Shown here: positions 22,854-34,277 of the stretch, in pieces
How positions within the stretch are numbered: the first letter of the stretch is position 1
How the letters are laid out: each line of letters starts with the position of its first letter
NCBI GenBank assembly: GCA_963920705.1
Contig: OY987231.1
Coordinates: 6,131,424 to 6,195,423, forward strand
DNA length: 64,000 nt
Origin: Odiellus spinosus
Lineage: Eukaryota > Arthropoda > Arachnida > Opiliones > Phalangiidae
Direction: 5' to 3'
Translations under genes and position numbers: made by a program
Notes under the pieces: generated by a model
Database searches by the model: none
Told to the model about the DNA's origin: nothing
What the model saw: only the letters and a program-made list of their open reading frames with translations

Positions 22854-23529
22854 ATTTCGCTTGGAAGGAAAAGTAATCAACCTTCAGAAAATGCAATTTC
22901 AGCGGAGATGCGGAGTGGGGAGCTTGGTTGACATATTTTTTATCACTCAACAACAACTCCTTTCCTTATTAAAAAATATTGTATATTAAAATGTCGGTTT
23001 CCTTTGACCTAGAATCTACGACCTCCAACTCTTAAATGAGATTCGTAACTTATAATAAATTGAAATAATTTCAATTCTATTCTTATAGTGGACGCTCATG
23101 GCATTTAAAATAGGGACTCCTTACGCAATCAATATTTTTGGGGCCAATATACTTGTATTACTTATTATCAAGTATTATATTATATTACGAAAATTATTTT
23201 ATACCGTGCCCTATAATCGTTACAAATAAATGTAACTATACGAATGTAGTTATCAACTTTATCTCTATGATAAAATAAATACATTGAGGCCATTTTTGAG
23301 CTTATTATAATTTCAGTCCTAATTCGGAGTAAATGCTACTATCCTTAAAGTCCCCGTCTGCTCTGAAATTTGTCCCCTTAAAATGCTCTTTCCTTATGCC
23401 CCATCCTCCTTGCTTATGCACATAGCCTAGCCGTGACTGTACAATTTGCTATTGTCAACGTCGTCTGCTAAGCTAGAAAAGAAGATGCACTTTAAAATCG
23501 CTGATAGTCCCTCTTAATATCAACTTATA
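22854..23529. other. non-coding AT-rich intergenic sequence
   Basis: No gene, tandem repeat or terminal inverted repeat is apparent here. The stretch separates the palindromic element from the first member of the AGCT-ended transposon family. Confidence 0.6.
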
Positions 23530-24065
23530 AGCTGCGTTCATACTAGGCCTTGAAATAGATTTAAACCCTTTCAAAACGTTTCGCTAGAGTCGTGTGAACG
23601 GGAAACCGTCTTTTCTCGAATCGATTTGATTCGATTTCTCGAAACAGCTTCGGGAACCAGTTTCAAATCAATTAAGAAATGCTACTGTGGCCGTAGCTAT
23701 AAGTTACGTCTACACTATCTTATACAAATCGATTTTAATCGATAAAATCAAACCGATATTTAAATCGCTCGGAATCGTTTTAAGTTATTGAAGCTTCGAG
23801 AAATCGATTCAAGATAAAAGGTTTCCCCGAGAGGGACGTCACTCTTGATTTTCTTGTACACCTGAGTTCACGCAAGTCCAGCTTTTGTAATGCAATTAGT
23901 TCGAACTTTTGCTGAACTCAGAGTCCAGCTTTGGTAGTGTAAAGAGTTCAAACATTTTGTACACCTGAGTTCTCAAGTGTCTGACACCTCGGGTTTCCCG
24001 TTCACACGACTGCGGCAAAATCTTTTAAATCGACTTCAAGGCCTAGTCATAGTTTCATCTGTAGA
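23530..24065. mobile_element. AGCT-ended MITE family: internally deleted copy plus an adjoining inverted partner
   Basis: Positions 23530-23698 run from AGCTGCGTTCATACTAGG to GCCGTAGCT, the two family ends, with the middle missing relative to full copies. From about 23703 to 24065 a diverged opposite-orientation relative follows, recognisable by TTTCCCGTTCACACGACT and CAAGGCCTAGTCATAG. Further diverged relic text continues to about 24175. Full-length relatives occur at 26149-26435 and elsewhere. Confidence 0.7.
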
Positions 24066-24179
24066 TTCGTGAAGTAGTTTCGAGAAATTGATTTGAGAAA
24101 AACGGGATTACTGTTACACACTATTGCAGCGAGAAGTTCTGAGACTTCATGCCCTAGTGTGAATGCGACTAAAGTTCCT

Positions 24180-26148
24180 TCTATGCTGATGTTATTCGAC
24201 GACACGAATGACGAAATAGACGATAAAAGTTAGAACAATTTAAAGAAGGTAACAGATCGCCATTTCCGAAGTTAATGTAGTCGCGAAATGCTTTTTGCTA
24301 CTATCAATGATTAACGTTGATCTTACACAGTGTTCTTAAAATATCGCTGTAGAAATCCTCTAATCATTGCCCTTTAAAACATTCGTATCGTGTCTGTACG
24401 AGTATGGCGTTATGAATAATGTCAAGCTCACACACACTCTCCGTCTCGTAAAATTATTATCGATCTTGAATCGAAGCCGCACTCGTTTGCCGAATGAGGT
24501 CAAAGAAAGTTTTTTCCTATAGATTATCCAACGCGCGCCTCTTCGTTTCCGCGAAAGCTTTCTTGTCAAAACATTTAAATGACAACGAAATAACTCTTAA
24601 GCCTCGTCCCGTCGACATCTAGATTGTTAAACTTTATTTAGCAAAACCCCGTTAATCCACTTATTTCCAAGAAAGATAGGTTCCTGATTTTTGTTGCCAT
24701 GGCAACGAAGAATCTTCATCTTCATCCGAACGTGTGTAAACGTTCGCGCTAACCTTCTGACCCAATTTCCTCTAATCGGAAACTAGATCATCTATATAGT
24801 CTGTCTCTCACGAAAGTCCAATCAAATATACTACTAACATAAGTTACGTAATGAACACAAATATTGTACTTTCAACCCTAAATGGAGCTGGGGCTAGAAA
24901 CTAAGGCCCCTGCCTTGAAGTAATTTCGTTAATTATATAAATAAGGACCTATACCCGGGTTTATGTAACTTATACTGACGAAATCCGGGGCCCCGGAATG
25001 CTTGAAGGGGCCCCACGAAATTAGACACGAACCAACTAATGCCCTAAGGTCCCGGTGAAAAAAATTAAAATTTATTATTGTAGGATCCCCTTCATTTAAA
25101 TAATGCCACTATTGACTATTTAGATTTCGTCAGACCTCAGCCAATATCTATGAAGTTGTCCTTGGATAGTGCTCTTAACTTATATCTTTATAGAACAAAC
25201 TGTTAAACGTTTCGCGTATCAGATATCGTGCAAATATTATAAAAAATGTTTACACGTAAACTGATTTTAATATATGAATTATCTGTCCTAACTGATTCCA
25301 TTTTATTTATTTTTTATTTTATTTTTATTTTTTGAGGTTCGGCTAAGTGTTAACCTAGACTCAAACGGATAACTGGTAATTTAACCATGGATTAAATAAC
25401 CACGTAAGGTTATTTAATCCATGATTTAACTATTAATTCATTCTTCAATTAAAAGAGCGTTTCACAGTTGGTTGGAAGTTAGAAGGTGCGGTTAAAAGAC
25501 AGATATAAACAAAATGAAGATAACTTTCCTTCAGATAAGGGCTTAACGGGTATCCATTTCTTCTACTTAGATTAAAAAACGTTTATCCGATTTAGAACCA
25601 GTTAAAAAACACTCAATTTTATCTGTCGACTGATCAGATATCTCCGAACACATACTACCCTTGGGTTCCTCGAAGAAAACTGTTTATTTTTGCACAAACT
25701 TTATTGATAATGGTGATTAACTTACAATATTATTTAATTTATTAAATAACGATACTGATACTTCATGGTTGAGATTATTGAAAACTTTTCTAGAGAGCTT
25801 TTGGACGTACTAATCCATTTGTTTATTCGATAAACTGTTCTACTGAACCATGAAGTTAAATAATTTGAGAATATTATATTCATTTTTGATTGAAATTAAA
25901 CATGTTTTTGAAATAATTTACCAAAATACGTCTGTTTCCAATGTAAATGGAATATAACCAATCTTTTGTGGGTCCGCATTGTGTTGCTAAGGTTGCCACC
26001 AGGGTTATTGATATTTTGAAGTATCGCGCTGGCTAATGGCTCGTTATGCCAGGGGTCATCCCTAAAATTAGAGGGATCTTCCGTAAAGAAGTCCTTGTCA
26101 GTTAAACTCCTCATAAAAACATAACACATTCGTGAAAGGGGCAAAAAA
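24180..26148. other. intergenic region with an RFX X-box palindrome
   Basis: No gene could be reconstructed. Positions 24180-24860 are somewhat richer in CpG and contain the perfect 14-bp palindrome GTTGCCATGGCAAC at 24693-24706, matching the RFX X-box consensus. An unrecognised 69-residue minus frame lies at 24569-24360; its Arg/Lys-rich translation resembles no family known to me. The remainder is AT-rich non-coding DNA. Confidence 0.5.
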
Positions 26149-26435
26149 AGCTGCGTTCATACTAGGCATTGGAATCGATTTTAAACGTTTCGCTTTAGTC
26201 TTGTGAACGGGAAACCGTCTTTTTCTCAAATCGATTTGATTCGATTTCTCAAATCTGCTTCGGGAACCAGTTTCATACCGATTCGTTTTCAACAACCGAT
26301 AGATGAAGCTTCAATAAATCGATTTATAAAGATAATGCGTGAACGCGTAACGCTTAAAACGATTCCTGGCGATTTGAATATCGGTTTCATTTTACAGTTT
26401 CAAACCGATTAAGAATTGCTAGTGTGACCGTAGCT
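26149..26435 (+). mobile_element. AGCT-ended MITE, full-length copy (287 bp)
   Basis: It begins AGCTGCGTTCATACTAGG and ends CTAGTGTGACCGTAGCT, imperfect inverted termini. Between them lie the family landmarks GTGAACGGGAAACCGTC, TTCGATTTCTCAAAT, GGGAACCAGTTTCATACCG and AAACGATTCCTGGCGATT. The whole element is weakly palindromic. It shows no coding capacity. This is the cleanest copy to use as a family reference. Confidence 0.8.
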
Positions 26436-28149
26436 AAAGTTTCCCGTCCTAATGTTTTAAGGCTCGAACAATATTGCTATAAAAAGATAAGCTCTTTCGA
26501 ATATTTTGAGGGTGTGGTTCCTTTTATAAAACTTCAGCAAATATCTATATCTTTTATTGGGCAGTGCGTGTAACAAGCCCTTTAAATTACGTCAGATTAT
26601 GTAATGACCTTGAGTTTCGATTTTTCGATACGGTAAAAGATGGAAAAATACCCTCTAAAACTTTAAATGACGTAATAATGGGAAAATATTGACGTCCTCC
26701 GAAAACGAATTGCGTAAGATGTGGAAATTTGTTTCGAGAGTTTAATGAGTTCCTTTTCAGACAGAAAGGATGAAGGAAATAAGATTCTAAGAAATTGAAA
26801 CTGTAAACAACACCTCCGCCAAGATTGGGGTACGAATTAATGGGATTTAAAGCGGATTTAAGTTTGACTAATTTTCTCGGTTAGACGACGTAGACCATAC
26901 CAAATAGGCCTTATTATAAAATAATCTTGGAAACGAATAAAAGAGCCGTTAAAAAGCACCCGTTTGTATTGAAGATGGTCCCTTTTTTCAAGGCTGGTAC
27001 AAAGTGTATTATTTTCTATACTTTTTCCAACCTTGAAACTAATAAAAAGAGCCGTTAAATAGAAGCCGTTTATACGGAAGATGGGACATTTTTTCAAGGT
27101 TGAGACGTAGTCAGAATTTGTGTTATCGTCTATTGTACAGTCAAAGCAAGGCTGCGTGAATCAGGGAAGAGTATTTTAAAGGGTCAAATTTCATAGCAGA
27201 TAGGGCTTTTAAGGCGAGGGAATTGGGCATTTACTACAGGCTTTGCCATTTTGGGGGCTCTCAAAATCAGAGAATGACCTTTTTTTGGGATTATCGGGGC
27301 CCATGTAACGCTCATTTTAAGGTCTTCAAAAGTTTTACTTTTAGGCAAAGTCTATCAGCCCCAAATAAAGTAAATCTCCTGGACCCAGCTCCAATTAATT
27401 TCGGGGATCTGGTGATGTTTAGTCACGCTTTAAACGCCATTTTCTCCATACCAGAATGCACTCTTTCTTAGTGGAAATAACCGAATTTTTCCGCGTTACA
27501 TTTTCCTCTGTATAGATGGACACTTTAGAGTCAATTGTATCAGCCCAACTCCACCGTTCCCACGCAATCAAAAATAATAAATTCCATCTTTTGAACGTAA
27601 CGCCTAGTTTTGTTTCGAATGATATGTTTAGATTTGAAGGTTAATTTCAGTCGCTTTCGGAAATACTGTTCATGTCTTTTAGGTCCCTCTCAAAAATAGT
27701 TTTAAAATTTCAGTGGCTATCCTAAATAAACTAATAAAACTAGCCCAGTCCAGTCCATGAATCGAAAATAAAATGGCTACCAGAGCTCGTTCACTATCCA
27801 GATTGACCGGAAAATAATCCCTAAAAGTATCTCTAAGTCCGATAAGTTGCCTCGAAATTGGGTTAGCAATGTTTCTGGGAAAATTTTAATTTCGCCATCT
27901 GGATCAATTTTTGTTCACACGGACCAGTTATAGTTGAGGCAACTCGAGCTGTCGCAACTAGTTGATTGGAGGTAAAAATTAGCTAATGTGAAAGGCCCTT
28001 TATACGATTTGCTACTAAAAATATCAAAATAAAGCTAAAAATAAAGTAAATCGTAACTATTAATTAATGCGCTTGAAACTTTTTGCCACTCTGTCAAAGG
28101 GATAGTAACACACGATTTGGGCAACATAACCTTTTAGGATTTCATACGG
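26436..28149. other. intergenic sequence with a two-copy ~110-bp repeat
   Basis: AAAGAGCCGTTAAA and TTTTTTCAAGG recur twice between about 26920 and 27110. The reverse-complement version is found twice at 46320-46490, so this is a dispersed tandem family. No gene is recognised. The right boundary is the gypsy insertion site, with TACGG preceding the LTR. Confidence 0.55.
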
Positions 28150-28502
28150 TGTAATGGTTCCGTCTGAGGCGACACTCCAAACGCGGACCATTAGTATAAA
28201 ATTAATACACGGCAGTTTAAAATTAAGAATATTTAATTAACGAACATACTAAAATATATATACAAACAAAAATCGAAACATTATGGCAAATGCTAACTTG
28301 AGTGCAGCCTTATCTGGTCGGCTCCGGGCTCGCAACTCCCTCCTATTCTATTCTACGTTTTCTCCGGGGCTCTAGGATTGCACCACCTAGAGAAACTCTA
28401 GGGCGAAGTATAGAGTGACTCATAGTCCAGAGGTCGGTGTTAGGATCTAAAATTTCTTTTTGTTAAAGGGGCAGTGACAGTGAAATCGATGTAACTGTTA
28501 CA
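28150..28502 (-). repeat. 3' LTR of the gypsy element
   Basis: This has the same length as the 5' LTR and, by eye, the same sequence. It should supply the polyadenylation site for the minus-strand transcript. A purine-rich tract lies just outside it on the element side, at 28503-28514. Confidence 0.95.
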
Positions 28503-29057
28503 TCCCCCTCCACTAAACTGACCCGGGGATAAGTAGTTAAAACAATAACTAAAAATTTTTTTTTCTTTAAATGGAATACAATTACTAAGTTAACTAGGTC
28601 AATTTTACGATTACACAATTAGAAAGTCTACGGCAGCTTATAAAGCTAATTAAGTTATAAGGATCTTAATATGCCTTAGAAATACAAACAGACTATGTGG
28701 GCAATACTCTGGATTTGTAATGGCTCAGGTTTTAGCGCTAGATCTTTTCCTACTCTAGTGGACTAAATAACAAAAAAAACTAATCTAATGGCAACAGATT
28801 AAGTTTTGGGCAATGGCGTAGTACTAGCACTGGCTTTCTATGATCCAAGTGAACTAGTTATTCTATTTTTCCGTAGGAATTGTTTCTGTTCAACTACCTG
28901 TTTGGAAATTCTATTACATTAATACACTATCTATAACAAACATGGGCTTAAAATATAACAAAATGAATATACCGAAATTGAAATAAAGAAGAGTTACTTA
29001 ATACTACAAAAACACAACATATATACACACTTTAGAAACGATTTCTATTTCAGTGTC
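28503..29057 (-). other. 3' untranslated internal region of the gypsy element
   Basis: About 555 bases separate the Gag-Pol stop from the 3' LTR. No env-like or other frame is present in either strand. The segment adjoining the LTR is the polypurine tract. Confidence 0.8.
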
Positions 29058-32000
29058 TTAGTAACGAATCCCCGAGAGTTTTGCATAGTCAATGTGCTGT
29101 CTCGGTCGCAAAACTCGGGTGGATTGTTGGACTGTAGGAATGTCAGGGTTAAGGGAAACAATGTCTTTTCCCGGTAGGACCTCTCTCTTTGTATATACCT
29201 TGAGGTTGTACACGTGTTGGGTTCCAGCGGATTTTCCGTTTTCGTCTTCCAAACGAAACGCGAGGTTACCCGCGGCACTGGCAACTCGGTAAGGTCCCAA
29301 GTATAGGAGAGCCAACTTCGCTGTTATACCCTCATCTTTGGATGACTGGGGGTGCGCTTGCACTAGGACCCAATCTCCTATTTTAACGTGGACCGCACTA
29401 CGGCGAAGGTCATAGTTTTTCTTTTGGTGCTTTTGAGCACGCGCTATATTTTCGCGGACACGCTTTTCCATCGCCTCCATGGTCTTCTCTATTTTATCGA
29501 CGTAGTCGTCCATCGATAGGGGCTCGACCGGCGGTTGCGCGAGACTATTTTCGACCGGTAACCGTAAATTTCTTCCGAAGGTTAACTTCGCGGGCGGATA
29601 TCCGGTGGAAGAGTTTACGGCCGAATTTAGTGCGAGAAGGGCCTCGGGTAGGCGCGTGGCCCATTGTCGGTGTGTGTCGTGAGCGTAGACACGCAAGATT
29701 TGCTTTAAGGAGCGATTGTACCTCTCGACCATGTTACTCTGGGGGTGATAAACTGAGGTTGTGTGGTGCGCGATACCACTTGTTTTACACATTTCAGTGA
29801 ATAAGCGCGAAGTGAACTGACTCCCGTTGTCAGAAATGATGATTCGAGGTATTCCGTACCGGCACATGTGCTCAAAACAAAGCTTCCGGACTGCGTTGGC
29901 AGTGGCGCGACGCAAAGGATACGCTTCGACCCATTTCGAAAACGTGTCAACAATCACTAGGATGAAGGCAAACTGTTTCGCGCTTTTTGGTAAGGGTCCG
30001 ACTAAGTCTACACTATAAACTTCTCCTGGAGCTGTTGGTTCGATAGGTTGTAGATATCCCATGGGTTTCTCGTGTCGCGGTTTACTCTTTTGGCAAAGAT
30101 CGCAAGATAACACGTATTCCTTCGTGTCGCGAGCCATCCCATCCCAATAACAGCGTTGGCGAAGGCGGAATACCGTTTTCTCGTACCCGAGATGTCCCGA
30201 CGATGGATGGTCGTGTAGGAAACGTAGAACTGTTTCGCGTAACGAGCGAGGGATGCATGGTACCCAAGTTGGTTCGGTGTTGATAGTATTCTCTGTTCTA
30301 TACAACACAGAGTCACAGAGAAGATATTGCGCGGCTTGTTTTCGGATCGAGCGAGCTAAAGGTTTAACTTCTGGGAGCGTCCCATGGCTTAAAAAGTCTC
30401 TTATTAAGTTAAGCCGGTCGTCTTCCCTTTGATGATCTCGTAAAATGTCCGGTGATAGTGCTGGTAATACCTCCATTCCTTCTTTTTCCTCTGGTGTAAC
30501 GGTTAGGAGGGTTAACCCGGTTGTAGTTTTCAGTCTTTCTGGAATGGACAACCTTTCCTCTTCCATTTCAAAAGGCTCGGTGTTTTCGTCAACGATGTCG
30601 TATTCAGCTCTTGAAATAGCGTCTGGGACTACGTTGTCCTTCCCAGCAACGTGTTCAACGACAAAGCTGAATTCTTGGAGTAGTAGAGCCCATCTTACTA
30701 GCCTGCTGTTGATGTCTCTCATTCTGTGCAGCCAAACTAGGGCCTTATTGTCAGTTCTTAATGTGAACGTTTGTCCATCCAAGTAGTTTCGAAATTTCCT
30801 AACTGCAATAACTACGGCCAAAAGTTCGCGTTCCGTCGCGTGATACCTTTGTTCGGCGGGTTTCAGCATATAGCTTGTGAACGCGACGACTCGTTCATTA
30901 TCATTTTCATCCCTTTGGAATAAAACGGCTCCCATACCTGTTAAGGAGGCGTCCGTTTGTAGGATATAGGGTTTTGAAAAGTCAGGGAACGCCAAAACCA
31001 CACTGTCTATTAATTCTTGTTTCAATCTCCGAAAAGCTTCTACTTCTGCTTTTTCCCATCGCCAGGGGACGTTTTTCTTGAGTAGCCGAAATAATGGCAT
31101 AGCTATTTCGGACATTTTTGGAATAAATCCTCGATAAAAATTGACCAAACCCAAAAATGACCGTAAAGCGGTTTGACTCTTCGGAGTAGGAAAGTGTTGA
31201 ACAGCGGCAACTTTCTCTGGGTTTGTTTGGATACCGTCAGCTGATACTACAAAGCCCAGGAAATCTATTTGTTCTTGAAAGAAACAGCACTTTGGCAAAT
31301 TGCACGTTAGATTCGCTTTCCTCAACACCTCCAGTATTGTTTCTAAATGTTGTAAATGCTCTTCGACTGTGGAGCTGAAGATAATTATGTCATCAAGGTA
31401 GACACAGGAAAATGTTCGGCAGTCCTTTAAAATGTCATTCATAAGGCGCTGAAACGTCATGGGTGCCGACTTAAGTCCAAACGGCATTCGTTTGAATCGG
31501 AACTGACCGTCTGAAGTGACGAAAGCGCATTTATCTTGAGATTGCCGGTCTAGTTCTACTTGCCAGTAGCCTGATCGTAAGTCTATCCGACTAAAATACT
31601 TCGCTCCTTTGAGACTGTCCATGATATACTGGACTGATGGCATTGGATAAGCGTCGTCCAACGATATGGCATTTAGTGAGCGATAGTCAACGCATAGTCG
31701 AAATCCACCTTCCTTTTTCGTGACAAGGACGACGGGCGAGGCCCAGGGTGAACTACAGGGTTCGATTATCCCTCTTTCCTGTAATTCTTCTATTTGTCGA
31801 CTGATTTCGGCCCGTTTCGTCTGCGAATATGGGTAGGGGCGACTCTTAACTGGGTTTGCGTCTCCGGTAAATACTTTATGTCTAACGATCATAGTATGTC
31901 CGAGCCTACCCGAGGATACTACGTCTTCAAATTTTGTCAAGATGTTGTCTACTTTTGACCTGTTATTTTCGACAGTTTGTTTCATTGTGAGACACGCTTC

Positions 32001-33950
32001 TGGGTCGTTCTCGGCATTTTTCTTAAGCTGTTTCGGGCTGGTTTCTTCCGGTTTCGATCCGAATGAATAGAGAGGCCATCTACAATTGAGATTTGTCTCA
32101 AATGCATATACATTGCTATTGGGCAAGACGACAAATCCAACACCTCGTATAAAATCTTGACCCAAAAGTACTGGCGTGTTAAAGTTCCTCAGCACGGCAA
32201 AATCAACGTTCATTGTTATACCCTGAATGCAGACCTCCACCGAGCAGGTACCTATTGGCATTATGGCTGGGCCAATGGCGGGGGTCATATTTTCTTTTAC
32301 CCACGGAGTTATGTCGTGCAACGGTTTTCCGAGACTAACCAATTCGGTATCGGCGATTACTGAATAGGTGGCGCCAGAATCTACGAAAGCAATCTTCGCA
32401 ACTTTATTAACCAGCACGGATACGTGCTGGCAATCTTTTGTACACATTGTTGTCAAAACTCTGAGACTTGCCCTTTCTGGACAATCTACTCTTTTGTGTC
32501 CGACTTTCTGGCAAGCGAAACACTTTTGGTCTTTCACCAATTGTTTTTCGAGGTCGTTAAGTCGAGAAGGGCGAGCAGCGGCGGGTCGCTCTTCTCCCTT
32601 TTCTCTCTCTTCATTTTTTGTTTCCACCCGCGATTTCGGTTCATGCCGTGAACCATATAAAGCGTGCGCTTTCTCTAAATCTAGAGCGACTAAACGTCCT
32701 ACGCGTAATAGTTCTTGAATTGTTTTTTTTGATTCGGCTACGTTTCGTAATTCTCGACTATATTCAGGCAGGGCGCTGTTTACTACAGTATCGAATATAA
32801 TAGATTCCGCGGTGGATGCATCATGTTGCTCATGCGCGTCTTGAATATCCCAAACAAATTTTTCAAAAGATTCTCCTACCTTTTGTTCTCTACTTAAGGC
32901 GACTTTAAGTAATTCCAAAGGTGTTTTTTGGCGGAATTCGCACAAAAATACGGTTGCGAAATCCGACCAATCGGTAAAGGAATGTCGGCGATTATCAAAC
33001 CATCGCGACGCGTTCCCTTTAAAGGCGTGATAAATTAATCCTATCCATTGCGAGGACGGCGTTCCACTCGCTGTAAATACTTTCGTCGCATCTCGTAAGA
33101 AACGGAAAGCGTTATCCGTTTTCGCGCCGCGAAACGACGCGGTAGCGAGCCAATTATAGCAAATCCGCGAGCCCATTTTGCTTTCTACCGACGATGCTGC
33201 AGCAAAGCTAGATGTATTTTGGGTACCTGAAGGGTTAACATTCGTAGTCGGCACGTTTATCGTAAGTGGATTCTGCGGCGGATTTGGAACTTTGTTGACG
33301 GACGTTTCTAGTCTGTCAAGGCGTGTTTCCATTACCTTAAAGCGGTCATTTGAATCTTGGGCTAGGTTTATTCTTTCTTGCGATTGATTAGTGAATTCTT
33401 GTTGTATATTTTGTTCCAGAGAATCAAAACGTTGGTTAACTTGTGAGATTTGAGAGGTTAAGGCGCTTAAGGCGTTAGTTAACATTTGTACGGCATTGGC
33501 TGGCAGTTGAGGAGTTGATGGAACGGATTGAGTAAGATTTGAGGAAATAGGTACTTGCGCTTGTTGTTGACTTGGTTGTTGAATTGGAGTACTGGTGTGT
33601 ACTGGCCGGTGTGAGAATGATGCTGCTAGGCGACTGCGTCTGACGGACGCGTTTACTGGGGTCGCGATATTGGTAAGATTACCAGCAGAGCGAGAGCGAA
33701 CACCCATTGTGTTCTGGGAAGGGTTTGCTACCATTAACGGTAAATTTGGCATTGTGTTAGTCACATTTCCCGACGTGATTCCAGGGGCCGCGGCAACACC
33801 CCCTCCACCAGGCGATGGCGAGGCGAGCGAAGCGCGCTGAACCGGAGTCCGAAACATCGCAAAAACAAAAGTAAAACTAAACACGGCAAAAAACGGCACA
33901 GGGGCAAAAAACGTTGGGCGCCATTGTAATGGTTCCGTCTGAGGCGACAC
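29058..33950 (-). CDS. gag-pol: Gag-Pol polyprotein of the Ty3/gypsy element
   Basis: A single 1630-residue frame without frameshift or internal stop. Gag has a Pro/Gln/Ser-rich N-terminus, a coiled region (about 160-225), a capsid-like segment, and a CCHC zinc knuckle CFACQKVGHKRVDC near residue 477. The aspartic protease active site is FVDSGATYS near 522. Reverse transcriptase has FSRIDLRSGYW and the YLDD catalytic pair near 851. RNase H has LQTDASL near 997 and TDNKALVWL. Integrase has the HHCC zinc region, then catalytic Asp and Glu in VDLVGPL, SDNGSQF (near 1371) and HPQSNMVERYN, and a GPY-like LGPYRV segment. The frame opens with an ATG in the LTR and reads through the primer site. A second ATG at 33857 (MFRTPVQ) is the more conventional start. 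All catalytic residues inspected are present, so it may be functional. Confidence 0.95.
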   Translation of the reverse strand: MSPQTEPLQWRPTFFAPVPFFAVFSFTFVFAMFRTPVQRASLASPSPGGGGVAAAPGITSGNVTNTMPNLPLMVANPSQNTMGVRSRSAGNLTNIATPVNASVRRSRLAASFSHRPVHTSTPIQQPSQQQAQVPISSNLTQSVPSTPQLPANAVQMLTNALSALTSQISQVNQRFDSLEQNIQQEFTNQSQERINLAQDSNDRFKVMETRLDRLETSVNKVPNPPQNPLTINVPTTNVNPSGTQNTSSFAAASSVESKMGSRICYNWLATASFRGAKTDNAFRFLRDATKVFTASGTPSSQWIGLIYHAFKGNASRWFDNRRHSFTDWSDFATVFLCEFRQKTPLELLKVALSREQKVGESFEKFVWDIQDAHEQHDASTAESIIFDTVVNSALPEYSRELRNVAESKKTIQELLRVGRLVALDLEKAHALYGSRHEPKSRVETKNEEREKGEERPAAARPSRLNDLEKQLVKDQKCFACQKVGHKRVDCPERASLRVLTTMCTKDCQHVSVLVNKVAKIAFVDSGATYSVIADTELVSLGKPLHDITPWVKENMTPAIGPAIMPIGTCSVEVCIQGITMNVDFAVLRNFNTPVLLGQDFIRGVGFVVLPNSNVYAFETNLNCRWPLYSFGSKPEETSPKQLKKNAENDPEACLTMKQTVENNRSKVDNILTKFEDVVSSGRLGHTMIVRHKVFTGDANPVKSRPYPYSQTKRAEISRQIEELQERGIIEPCSSPWASPVVLVTKKEGGFRLCVDYRSLNAISLDDAYPMPSVQYIMDSLKGAKYFSRIDLRSGYWQVELDRQSQDKCAFVTSDGQFRFKRMPFGLKSAPMTFQRLMNDILKDCRTFSCVYLDDIIIFSSTVEEHLQHLETILEVLRKANLTCNLPKCCFFQEQIDFLGFVVSADGIQTNPEKVAAVQHFPTPKSQTALRSFLGLVNFYRGFIPKMSEIAMPLFRLLKKNVPWRWEKAEVEAFRRLKQELIDSVVLAFPDFSKPYILQTDASLTGMGAVLFQRDENDNERVVAFTSYMLKPAEQRYHATERELLAVVIAVRKFRNYLDGQTFTLRTDNKALVWLHRMRDINSRLVRWALLLQEFSFVVEHVAGKDNVVPDAISRAEYDIVDENTEPFEMEEERLSIPERLKTTTGLTLLTVTPEEKEGMEVLPALSPDILRDHQREDDRLNLIRDFLSHGTLPEVKPLARSIRKQAAQYLLCDSVLYRTENTINTEPTWVPCIPRSLRETVLRFLHDHPSSGHLGYEKTVFRLRQRCYWDGMARDTKEYVLSCDLCQKSKPRHEKPMGYLQPIEPTAPGEVYSVDLVGPLPKSAKQFAFILVIVDTFSKWVEAYPLRRATANAVRKLCFEHMCRYGIPRIIISDNGSQFTSRLFTEMCKTSGIAHHTTSVYHPQSNMVERYNRSLKQILRVYAHDTHRQWATRLPEALLALNSAVNSSTGYPPAKLTFGRNLRLPVENSLAQPPVEPLSMDDYVDKIEKTMEAMEKRVRENIARAQKHQKKNYDLRRSAVHVKIGDWVLVQAHPQSSKDEGITAKLALLYLGPYRVASAAGNLAFRLEDENGKSAGTQHVYNLKVYTKREVLPGKDIVSLNPDIPTVQQSTRVLRPRQHIDYAKLSGIRY

Positions 33951-34277
33951 TCCAAACGCGGACCATTAGTATAAAATTAATACACGGCAGTTTAAAATTA
34001 AGAATATTTAATTAACGAACATACTAAAATATATATACAAACAAAAATCGAAACATTATGGCAAATGCTAACTTGAGTGCAGCCTTATCTGGTCGGCTCC
34101 GGGCTCGCAACTCCCTCCTATTCTATTCTACGTTTTCTCCGGGGCTCTAGGATTGCACCACCTAGAGAAACTCTAGGGCGAAGTATAGAGTGACTCATAG
34201 TCCAGAGGTCGGTGTTAGGATCTAAAATTTCTTTTTGTTAAAGGGGCAGTGACAGTGAAATCGATGTAACTGTTACA
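33925..34277 (-). repeat. 5' LTR of the gypsy element
   Basis: This 353-bp LTR is at the 5' end in element orientation and starts and ends with the inverted pentamer TGTAA/TTACA. It should contain the promoter on the minus strand. The first ATG of the long frame (33950) lies inside it, 26 bases from its inner edge. Confidence 0.95.

Larger units (their letters stand above)
28150..34277 (-). mobile_element. complete Ty3/gypsy LTR retrotransposon
   Basis: The 6128-bp element lies in reverse orientation. The two LTRs are 353 bp each, begin TGTAAT and end TTACA, and look identical base for base. The insertion is bounded by ACGG on both sides (28146-28149 and 34278-34281), a 4-bp duplication. Immediately inside the 5' LTR, on the minus strand, is TGGCGCCCAACGT, complementary to the 3' end of tRNA-Lys, as a primer site. 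A purine tract AGTGGAGGGGGA abuts the 3' LTR. One long Gag-Pol frame is intact, and there is no env frame. Identical LTRs indicate a recent insertion. Confidence 0.97.

Noticed and set aside
29045-33955. Plus- and minus-strand secondary frames overlapping Gag-Pol
   Set aside because: All are shadows of the long Gag-Pol frame; none has family motifs of its own, and no env gene is present.
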